DNA of 6,589 nt from an uncultured Bacteroidales bacterium (GTDB lineage Bacteria > Bacteroidota > Bacteroidia > Bacteroidales > Paludibacteraceae), in NCBI GenBank assembly GCA_946405045.1, contig CAMJFV010000106.1:1-6589 (forward strand), read 5' to 3'. The notes under the pieces were generated by a model. The model had not been told where the DNA came from. It was given only the letters and a program-made list of their open reading frames with translations, and did no database searches. The stretch's first letter is position 1. The number at the start of each line of letters is the position of its first letter. Shown one piece after another: positions 1-6,028 of this stretch. Position numbers and translations under genes: made by a program.

Positions 1-394
1 AACATTTGGAAATCTTTTGTTTGCAATCCTTTACCGTCACTTTATATGGCTTTATTTCTGCTTTGACATCCTTGTCGGTTATCGAATCAAGTTGAATTAA
101 AGTCTTATCCAAACGAGCATTCAATTCGTCTAATTTATCCTTAATCTTTCGTTCAACTCCCGGACTAATATAATTCAAATCGACCAACCAATTATGTGTG
201 GTTCTGATTTGTTTCTCTACGTCCAGAAGTTCAGAATACATATCCTTCAATATAGCATCATCTATATCATGCTGTGAAAATGTCGAAGTATCTTGATAGA
301 TTTTGGTTGTATCAGATTCAACAATGGACTCGTGTCCACTACAGATAAGAGTAAAACAAGCAAGTAGAGCTAATATTATATTTAAGCATTTCAT
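1..394 (-). CDS. Hypothetical secreted protein or lipoprotein, C-terminus cut by window edge
   Basis: I do not recognise this protein. The frame is open from ATG at 394-392 to the window edge, giving 131 residues and no stop. It begins MKCLNIILALLACFTLICSG, a lysine followed by a hydrophobic stretch, which is a plausible export signal. Cys13 (after LLA) and Cys18 (after TLI) are both candidate lipobox cysteines; LLAC fits the lipobox pattern better but leaves a very short signal, so lipoprotein status is not certain. The exported part is polar and highly charged, and residues of about 82-105 (RKIKDKLDELNARLDKTLIQ) look like an amphipathic helix or coiled coil. Two more cysteines occur at 124 and 131. 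The start is supported by a Bacteroides-type promoter ending 23 bases upstream. It is separated from the lpx block by a terminator, so it is probably its own transcription unit. The open frame, signal sequence and promoter together make it a likely real gene. Confidence 0.7.
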   Translation of the reverse strand, partial: MKCLNIILALLACFTLICSGHESIVESDTTKIYQDTSTFSQHDIDDAILKDMYSELLDVEKQIRTTHNWLVDLNYISPGVERKIKDKLDELNARLDKTLIQLDSITDKDVKAEIKPYKVTVKDCKQKISKC

Positions 395-417
395 AGATAT
401 CAATCATAATGACAAGT

Positions 418-448
418 CAAAAATACAATGTATATCTTACAATACAAA
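418..448 (-). promoter_or_regulatory. Bacteroides-type promoter for the left-edge gene
   Basis: On the minus strand TTTG (448-445) is followed after exactly 19 bases by TATTTTTG (425-418), which matches the -33 TTTG / -7 TAnnTTTG pattern of the Bacteroides primary sigma factor. Transcription would start near 411, leaving a leader of about 17 bases before the ATG at 394. The leader has no Shine-Dalgarno sequence, which is normal in this phylum. The -33 element lies within the T-tract of the preceding terminator. Confidence 0.65.
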
Positions 449-479
449 AAAAGGATTTGACATTTCTGCCAAATCCCTT
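446..479 (-). terminator. Intrinsic terminator of the lpx/DUF4197 operon
   Basis: Read on the minus strand, GGATTTG (476-470) pairs with CAAATCC (459-453). The stem continues inward through a G-T wobble and two further pairs to a GAAA tetraloop (466-463), about ten base pairs in all. It is followed directly by seven T residues (452-446), and the AAG before the stem can pair with the first of them. It starts 25 bases after the DUF4197 stop codon, the expected place for the operon end. On the plus strand the stem is not followed by a comparable T-run, so it is one-directional. Confidence 0.88.
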
Positions 480-504
480 CTTTTATGATTCTAAACCAAT
501 CGGA

Positions 505-1341
505 TTACTCATCCAATCTGCCGAACACTCTCTTCAACAAATCAGAAGTACGAGCTGCGGCATTTGTACGGATATCATCCTCTTTCTGAGACACTCTCAA
601 GAACAAACCGTCAAGAGCCTTTCCAGTCACGTAATCAGAGATATCTGTGTTCACTTCACCAACATTATCAATCGCTGTCATGGCACTTGATGAAATCAAA
701 CCTGTCGCAGATGCTAATTTAATAGCTCTTTTGTACTGATTGATATAACCTGCCAATTTATTGTTGCCTGTTGCAAACTTTGTCCAAGCCGTAGTAGCCG
801 TCATACCAGCAATATTAACTTTGTTCATACTGTTCACAATTGGATCATGGAACGCTCCCTGCAAATCAGTATAAGTGTTATCCTTCAAATATGTTGTTGC
901 AGCTCCGCTACCTCCAAACAGTATACCCTCTCCATCCTGAACTGACATATTAGTGATAGCACTTGCAAACACTGTAGCAGCCTTTGGAGCGGCATCAGTC
1001 GCAGCTTCATTGAACAATGTGATCAAGTTATCCTGCAAATCTGAGCCCAAACCTACTTCATTCAAAACTGAACTAACGGCTGAAACTTTCTGTAATGCTT
1101 GAACTGCAGTAAAAGCAGTGACAGCCTCCTGAGGCAACCCGATTCTTGTAGCGGCATCTTCAAAATAACCCTCCGTAGAAAGACGATCCACAGCGACATT
1201 GACACCTACACCTAAAGCCTCTTTCAAAGCGGCAACTGTATCACCCTGCGACAATGCATCTGCCACCTCTTCACATGAAGTGAATGTGAAAGCTGCTACA
1301 CCAAGAGCCAAGACTCTCGTCACAATACTTTTTCTAAACAT
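505..1341 (-). CDS. DUF4197 family lipoprotein
   Basis: This 278-residue protein belongs to the DUF4197 family, whose function is unknown. Residues 1-22 form a lipoprotein signal (basic MFRKSIVTR, hydrophobic core, then TFTSC) with the lipidated Cys at 23, followed by acidic EE. In Bacteroidota acidic residues just after the cysteine often direct lipoproteins to the cell surface, so surface exposure is possible but inferred. Family hallmarks are visible in order: ALKEALGVGVNVAVDRLS near 38-55, GYFEDAATRIGLP near 58-70, a FNEAATDAAPKAATVFASAI block near 110-129, DGEGILFGGSGAATTYLKDN near 136-155, and the C-terminal block YVTGKALDGLFLRVSQKEDDIR to LLKRVFG. It is full length. The start at 1341 begins directly at the signal peptide, 15 bases after the lpxA stop, so it is very likely cotranscribed with lpxD-lpxC/fabZ-lpxA. 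A link to envelope construction is suggested by location only. Confidence 0.88.
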   Translation of the reverse strand: MFRKSIVTRVLALGVAAFTFTSCEEVADALSQGDTVAALKEALGVGVNVAVDRLSTEGYFEDAATRIGLPQEAVTAFTAVQALQKVSAVSSVLNEVGLGSDLQDNLITLFNEAATDAAPKAATVFASAITNMSVQDGEGILFGGSGAATTYLKDNTYTDLQGAFHDPIVNSMNKVNIAGMTATTAWTKFATGNNKLAGYINQYKRAIKLASATGLISSSAMTAIDNVGEVNTDISDYVTGKALDGLFLRVSQKEDDIRTNAAARTSDLLKRVFGRLDE

Positions 1342-1356
1342 ACCCGATAGATTTTA

Positions 1357-2136
1357 TTATTTAACTATACTTGGAATAATACCTCTCTCACTGCCTTCCA
1401 AGAAGTCAAGCACAACCTTGCGCTCCTCTGTCTCTGGGAACGTCTCCTTGATCTTTGCGATCGCCTGAGAAACATTCAATCCTGACATATACAGTGTACG
1501 GTAAATATTCTGAATCTCTTCAATCTTTTCATTTGAGAACCCACGTCTGCGCAAACCTACAAGATTCAATCCGCAATAAGCCAACGGATCACGTCCTGCC
1601 ATCGCATACGGAGGAACATCCTTACCGATTCTCGAACCGCCCTGAATCATCACATGTGAACCGATGCGTGTAAACTGATGCACCAAAGTGCCACCCGAAA
1701 CGATCGCCCAATCATCAACCTCAACCTCACCAGCAAGCTGTGTAGTGTTGCCAAGTATGATATTATTGCCTACAACACAATCATGAGCTACGTGGACATA
1801 AGCCATAATCAAACAATTATTGCCTACTATTGTAGTGCCTTTAGATGCTGTACCTCTGTTGATAGTGACACACTCACGGATAGTGGTGTTGTCGCCGATA
1901 ACAGCGGTTGTCTTCTCACCCCTAAACTTCAAATCCTGGGGAATTGCTGAAATGACAGCATTAGGGAAAATAACACAATTCTTACCAATTCGTGCCCCTT
2001 CCAAGATTGTGACATTAGCCATAATCTTAGTACCGTCGCCAATCTCGACATCTTTGTCAATGAAAGTAAACGGTCCGATTTCAACATTTTTACCGATTTT
2101 AGCCTCGGGATGTATGCTTACAAATGGTTGTTCCAT
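1357..2136 (-). CDS. lpxA: UDP-N-acetylglucosamine O-acyltransferase LpxA
   Basis: LpxA catalyses the first step of lipid A synthesis in the cytoplasm: transfer of a 3-hydroxyacyl chain from acyl carrier protein to the 3-OH of UDP-GlcNAc. The 259 residues match the usual length (E. coli 262). Residues 7-175 are hexapeptide repeats of the left-handed beta helix (for example AKIGKNVEIG, ANVTILEGARIG), followed by a helical C-terminal region with the family signature NLVGLRRRGFS (191-201). HVAHDC at 115-120 carries the catalytic base, His118, equivalent to E. coli His125; His115 and His153 (VHQF) are also conserved. The residue at E. coli His144 appears to be Glu137 here. Gly166 aligns with E. 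coli Gly173, the position that sets acyl length, and a glycine there leaves room for long chains. It lies 25 bases after lpxC/fabZ and 15 before the DUF4197 gene, in the same operon. Confidence 0.97.
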   Translation of the reverse strand: MEQPFVSIHPEAKIGKNVEIGPFTFIDKDVEIGDGTKIMANVTILEGARIGKNCVIFPNAVISAIPQDLKFRGEKTTAVIGDNTTIRECVTINRGTASKGTTIVGNNCLIMAYVHVAHDCVVGNNIILGNTTQLAGEVEVDDWAIVSGGTLVHQFTRIGSHVMIQGGSRIGKDVPPYAMAGRDPLAYCGLNLVGLRRRGFSNEKIEEIQNIYRTLYMSGLNVSQAIAKIKETFPETEERKVVLDFLEGSERGIIPSIVK

Positions 2137-2161
2137 TCACCAAATATTTAGTCCTTCTATA

Positions 2162-3547
2162 TTATTTGTTCTTAATAATCTGTGCCATAAACTCTGCCTC
2201 TGCGACGATCTGATCGCCAACAAACGCGTAGGCTTTCATCACCGCGCAACCTCTTCTCAAAGGAGTCACATAAGACACTTTGAAAATCAATGTGTCTCCA
2301 GGGACAACCTTACGACGGAACTTCACGTTGTCGATCTTCATGAAGTATGTAGAATATCCGTGAGGATCATCCAAAGAGTTCAACACGAACAAACCTCCAG
2401 ACTGTGCCATCGCCTCAACAATCAACACACCTGGCATAACAGGCTCCTGTGGGAAATGTCCCATGAAGAATGTCTCGTTTGAAGTGACATTCTTGACTGC
2501 GACAACATAATTGTCTGAAATCTCAATCACTTTGTCTACCAACTGCATTGGCCAACGGTGAGGTAGGATCTCTCTGATCTTGTTGACATCCATCACTGGT
2601 TCTGCATTCGGATCGTATGATGGGATAACAACCTCCTGACGCTTGATCTCCTTACGTAGCTTCTTAGTCAAATCTGCGTTTGCAGTGTGGCCTGGGCAAA
2701 CAGCGATCACCTTACCCTTGATTGGCTTACCGATCAATGCCAAATCACCGATCAAGTCTAGCATCTTGTGACGAGCTGGCTCATTCTCAAAACGCAAAGG
2801 CTCATTACTCAAATAACCGATGTTCTCTGCCTTGACATTTGTCTTTCCTAAAATACCGCAAATATGATCAACCTCAGCCTGTGAAAGTTTCTCATCATAG
2901 ACAACGATTGCGTTATCCAAATCACCACCCTTGATAAGGTTGTTCTTAACAAGTGGCTCAATTTCCTTAACAAACACGAATGTACGGCAAGAAGCAACCT
3001 CATTCTGGAAATCTGCGATTGAATCCAAGTTGGCAAACTGATTACTCAAAACAACAGATGGGTATTTTACCATTACTGTCATAGAGAAGTCATCATCTGG
3101 AATGAATGTGTACTTTGAACCAGTAGCCTCATTAACGAACTCTGTCTTCTTTCTTACAACGTAATATTCACGCTCTGCCTCAAGTTCTTCAAGACCAACA
3201 GCAAGAATCTCTTTAACAAATGGAGCAGCGCTACCATCAAGAATAGGCATCTCACCACCAGAGATCTCAATCATACAGTTGTCTACACCCAATGCATATA
3301 GAGCAGACATTGCATGCTCGATAGTGCTTACCTTAACATCACCTTTCGCAATAACTGTGCCACGGCTTGTCTCAACTACATTTTCAGCCAAAGCGTCTAT
3401 CTCATTTTCTCCTTCGAGATCAATACGTTTGAACTTGATACCTGTACCTGCAGGTGCTGGCTTAAATGTGGCATTGATAGCCAAACCGGTATGCAAACCT
3501 ACACCAGAAATAGAGAATTCACCCTTTAATGTCTTCTGATTTTCCAT
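2162..3547 (-). CDS. lpxC/fabZ: Bifunctional LpxC deacetylase / FabZ dehydratase fusion
   Basis: This 461-residue protein joins two cytoplasmic enzymes. Residues 1 to about 300 are LpxC, the zinc-dependent UDP-3-O-acyl-GlcNAc deacetylase that commits the cell to lipid A. Visible motifs are GVGLHTG (15-21), STIEH with general-base Glu77 and zinc ligand His78, DGSAAPF (104-110), CRTF with Thr189, RHKMLDLIGD with zinc ligands His260 and Asp264, and His287 in CPGH. After a linker of about 20 residues, residues 320-461 are FabZ, the 3-hydroxyacyl-ACP dehydratase of fatty acid synthesis, with LPHRWP (328-333), catalytic His364 in GHFP, MPGV and Glu378 in VEAMAQ, and VPGD. The motif usually read as HR(Y/F)PFLLVD is HRWPMQLVD here. 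Such fusions are known in Bacteroidota. The frame is continuous, so the fusion is real and not an assembly artefact of two genes. It sits 20 bases after lpxD. Confidence 0.97.
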   Translation of the reverse strand: MENQKTLKGEFSISGVGLHTGLAINATFKPAPAGTGIKFKRIDLEGENEIDALAENVVETSRGTVIAKGDVKVSTIEHAMSALYALGVDNCMIEISGGEMPILDGSAAPFVKEILAVGLEELEAEREYYVVRKKTEFVNEATGSKYTFIPDDDFSMTVMVKYPSVVLSNQFANLDSIADFQNEVASCRTFVFVKEIEPLVKNNLIKGGDLDNAIVVYDEKLSQAEVDHICGILGKTNVKAENIGYLSNEPLRFENEPARHKMLDLIGDLALIGKPIKGKVIAVCPGHTANADLTKKLRKEIKRQEVVIPSYDPNAEPVMDVNKIREILPHRWPMQLVDKVIEISDNYVVAVKNVTSNETFFMGHFPQEPVMPGVLIVEAMAQSGGLFVLNSLDDPHGYSTYFMKIDNVKFRRKVVPGDTLIFKVSYVTPLRRGCAVMKAYAFVGDQIVAEAEFMAQIIKNK

Positions 3548-3567
3548 TTTACTTTTTTTCTCAGTTA

Positions 3568-4656
3568 TTACTTTATTTTGCTTGCCAACTCCTGAATCTG
3601 CTTCTCAAGCATCTCTATTCTTTCGTTAGCAACACGTAATTGCTTTTCTGTCTCCGAAACGACTTTGACTGTCTCAGGCAACTGTTTTAGACAAACATAG
3701 CTGCGACGGAATTTCGAACCTTCCATATGTGGGTAGAAATGCCACTGCTGACCTGGAACCTTGATTGATGAAGAGACTCCACATTTAGCGGCGAAATTTG
3801 AATTGTCTGCCACCTCAACATGACCGACCACTCCACTCTGGCCTCCAAACATACAGTGTTTTCCAATTTTTGTTGAACCTGCAATACCAGTCAACGCAGC
3901 CATAACTGTATTTTCTCCCACAACAACATTATGAGCGATATGAACAAGATTGTCTATCTTGACACCCTTGTGTATCACTGTCTCACCCATTGTTGCTCTG
4001 TCAATTGTCGAATTTGCCCCAATCTCGACGTCGTCCTCCAATCGAACAATGCCAAGCTGAGGAATTTTGCTATAAGATCCGTCTGGATTAGGAGCGAAGC
4101 CAAAACCGTCTCCTCCTATCACACAGCCAGCCTGCAAAACACATCTTTTACCAATCTTACAGCCTTTATATATAGTGACATTGGCATATACCAATGAATC
4201 ATCTTCTAATGTGACACCCTGTCCGATAAATACATTCGCGTATATCTGACAACCATTGCCGATCACAGCACCGTCTTCAATCACAACATTCTGACCGATA
4301 TAGACGTTCTCTCCGACCTTCGCCTTGTCTGAAATAGACGCAGATGGATGTATTCCATTTCTTTTTGGCGACAAATACTGATCAGCCAAACGAAGAAGCT
4401 GCGCGACAGCAGCGTACGGATCAGCAACTTTCAAAAGTGTGCATGTATATTCTTTTGTCGGAACAAAATCTTTAGACACTAACACAACAGATGACTTCGT
4501 GGAATAGAGATACTCTGTGTACTTTGGATTTGACAAAAATGAAATAGCTCCGTTTCTACCCTCTTCTATTTTTGCAAAAGTACAAACCTTTACATTCTCA
4601 TCCCCATCGACTTGTCCATTAAGCATTGCTGCTAACTGTCCTGCTGTAAATTCCAT
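3568..4656 (-). CDS. lpxD: UDP-3-O-acylglucosamine N-acyltransferase LpxD
   Basis: LpxD adds the N-linked 3-hydroxyacyl chain to UDP-3-O-acyl-glucosamine, the third step of lipid A synthesis, after LpxC. With the start at 4656 the protein has 362 residues and begins MEFTAGQLAAMLNG, the typical LpxD N-terminus. The frame is open back to an ATG at 4722, but that would add 22 odd hydrophobic residues and would place the promoter inside the gene, so I reject it. Residues 1-100 form the uridine-binding domain (AISFLSNPKY near 37-46). Residues 101-300 are hexapeptide repeats, with GGDGFGFAP (181-189), STIDRAT (216-222) and HIAHN, where His242 is the likely catalytic base (E. coli His239). Residues of about 327-362 form a C-terminal helix or coiled coil. 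This is the first gene of the tight four-gene block. Confidence 0.96.
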   Translation of the reverse strand: MEFTAGQLAAMLNGQVDGDENVKVCTFAKIEEGRNGAISFLSNPKYTEYLYSTKSSVVLVSKDFVPTKEYTCTLLKVADPYAAVAQLLRLADQYLSPKRNGIHPSASISDKAKVGENVYIGQNVVIEDGAVIGNGCQIYANVFIGQGVTLEDDSLVYANVTIYKGCKIGKRCVLQAGCVIGGDGFGFAPNPDGSYSKIPQLGIVRLEDDVEIGANSTIDRATMGETVIHKGVKIDNLVHIAHNVVVGENTVMAALTGIAGSTKIGKHCMFGGQSGVVGHVEVADNSNFAAKCGVSSSIKVPGQQWHFYPHMEGSKFRRSYVCLKQLPETVKVVSETEKQLRVANERIEMLEKQIQELASKIK

Positions 4657-4680
4657 GTTCTTAAAAATTATAAAATCAAG

Positions 4681-4712
4681 CAAAAGTAGTAAAATATTGA
4701 CACATACCGCAA
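4681..4712 (-). promoter_or_regulatory. Bacteroides-type promoter for the lpxD operon
   Basis: On the minus strand TTG (4712-4710) is followed after 21 bases by TACTTTTG (4688-4681), an exact match to the TAnnTTTG -7 element of the Bacteroides primary sigma factor. A start near 4674 would leave an AT-rich leader of about 18 bases before the lpxD ATG at 4656, without a Shine-Dalgarno site. The gap to the upstream HD gene is 113 bases, far more than the 15-25 bases between genes downstream, and holds no convincing terminator. Some read-through from upstream therefore remains possible. Confidence 0.65.
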
Positions 4713-4769
4713 TCTCACACACGAATATGAGCCTTTGCGTTACTTTTTGAACATTAAATTCAACTAAAA

Positions 4770-6008
4770 TTACATCTGAGTGCTAAAATACTGACGCGAA
4801 TCATAATAGCAAAGATAGTATTTCCTCTCCTGTTTCGACAACAAAGAAAAGTCCAAAATATCCGAAACTTCACTCACATCACATAAATTTCCGTCGGAAC
4901 GTAAAATATTCAGACCTCCATTTTTCAATGAATAAGCCTTACTTGTCACTGGCACAACTCTGCACAGATATTCAACCTCATCATCAGAAAAATTAGTGAC
5001 AGACTGTATCTGCTTCTTTATTTCATCGACATCAGACTGGCTTGGTTCATGATCAAAAAACTTAACCTTAAACAAGCGTCTGTCCGTAAGAGACTCACTT
5101 AACAAAGACAATATATTATCTTTATGGCATTGCCATACTTTCAATGCTGAATAGATATCAGAATCGTCGAATCTCGCATAATTTTCGAGAGATGAGCTGT
5201 AGATATCAAAAGAATCAGCTTCGACGTTGTTATATAGAAAATATCTCAATGATGGCGACGCGAACAATTCCTCACCTTGTTTGGCAAGATATATCGCACG
5301 TCTAAGCAACGAAATCAAAACCTGTTCCGCAGCGATTGATGCTTTATGAAGATAGACCTGCCAATACATCATTCGTCTGGCGATCAAAAACTTCTCGATT
5401 GAGTATATACCTTTCATCTCCACACAGAGTTTATCGTCTGCGACGTTCATCATCTTAATGATTCGTTCAGCGCCGATAACTCCCTCTACGACACCCGTGA
5501 AATAGCAGTCACGACTAAGATAATCGAGTCTGTCTACATCCAACTGTCCTGAAATCAACTGGTGGAAAAAATGACGTGGGTATTTATCCTGAAAGATTTC
5601 GATGGCCATATCAAGTTTGCCACCGAAATCTTTATTTATCTGTTTCATCATCAGAAGAGAGATCTCCTCATGCGAGATGCCGGATACGAAAGTGCTCTCC
5701 AAAACATGAGAGAATGGAGCGTGACCGACATCGTGAAGAAGAATCGCAGCCATCGCGGCTTCTTTCTCTTCTTTTGAAATTGCGACTCCTTTATTATGAA
5801 GAGTAGTCAACGCCTCTTCCATCAGGTGCATAGCACCCAAAGAATGTAGGAAACGGGTATGCTGAGCACCAGGATACACCATATAAGTCAGACCCAGTTG
5901 TCTGATTCTAGACAAACGTTGAAAAAAACGATGTTCAATGATATCGTAAATAAACTCCGGAATATTAACAAATCCGTGTACTGGGTCGTTGATGATTTTT
6001 GTGCGCAT
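4770..6008 (-). CDS. HD-domain phosphohydrolase (SAMHD1/dGTPase-like)
   Basis: This 412-residue cytoplasmic protein belongs to the HD superfamily branch that contains human SAMHD1 and bacterial dNTP triphosphohydrolases. The opening DPVHGFVNIPEF (8-19) and RLSRIRQLGLTYMVYPGAQH (31-50) are typical. Metal-binding residues are present: His55 in TRFLHSLG, His92 and Asp93 in LLHDVGHAPFSH, and Asp159 in LDVDRLDYLSRD. His113 in SHEE matches the SAMHD1 active-site His233. The most likely reaction is removal of triphosphate from deoxynucleotides, but many bacterial members are untested, so the substrate is inferred. The C-terminal part from about 240 has no motif I recognise beyond TDRRLFKVKFF. The start at 6008 begins directly with the conserved N-terminus, 20 bases after the pyrF stop, which suggests cotranscription with pyrF. 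No signal peptide or membrane segment is seen. Confidence 0.9.
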   Translation of the reverse strand: MRTKIINDPVHGFVNIPEFIYDIIEHRFFQRLSRIRQLGLTYMVYPGAQHTRFLHSLGAMHLMEEALTTLHNKGVAISKEEKEAAMAAILLHDVGHAPFSHVLESTFVSGISHEEISLLMMKQINKDFGGKLDMAIEIFQDKYPRHFFHQLISGQLDVDRLDYLSRDCYFTGVVEGVIGAERIIKMMNVADDKLCVEMKGIYSIEKFLIARRMMYWQVYLHKASIAAEQVLISLLRRAIYLAKQGEELFASPSLRYFLYNNVEADSFDIYSSSLENYARFDDSDIYSALKVWQCHKDNILSLLSESLTDRRLFKVKFFDHEPSQSDVDEIKKQIQSVTNFSDDEVEYLCRVVPVTSKAYSLKNGGLNILRSDGNLCDVSEVSDILDFSLLSKQERKYYLCYYDSRQYFSTQM

Positions 6009-6028
6009 TCCTCTGTCTACCCCAACAA

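Noticed and set aside
2005..2050. Similar stretches in lpxA and lpxD (both encode ANVTI followed by an IGK motif; the lpxD copy is near 4140-4185).
   Set aside because: Both proteins are built from hexapeptide repeats of the same fold, so this is shared ancestry and structure, not a DNA repeat or recombination site.
1820..2482. A 220-codon open frame on the plus strand.
   Set aside because: It lies fully antisense to lpxA and the fabZ end of the fusion, crosses two well-supported genes, and its translation resembles no protein I know. The same holds for the shorter plus-strand frames.
4714..4731. Imperfect palindrome CTCACA-CGAATA-TATGAG-like inverted repeat just upstream of the lpxD promoter.
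   Set aside because: Only about six pairs including a G-T wobble, with no T-run after it, so it is not a terminator. A single weak repeat is not enough to call an operator.
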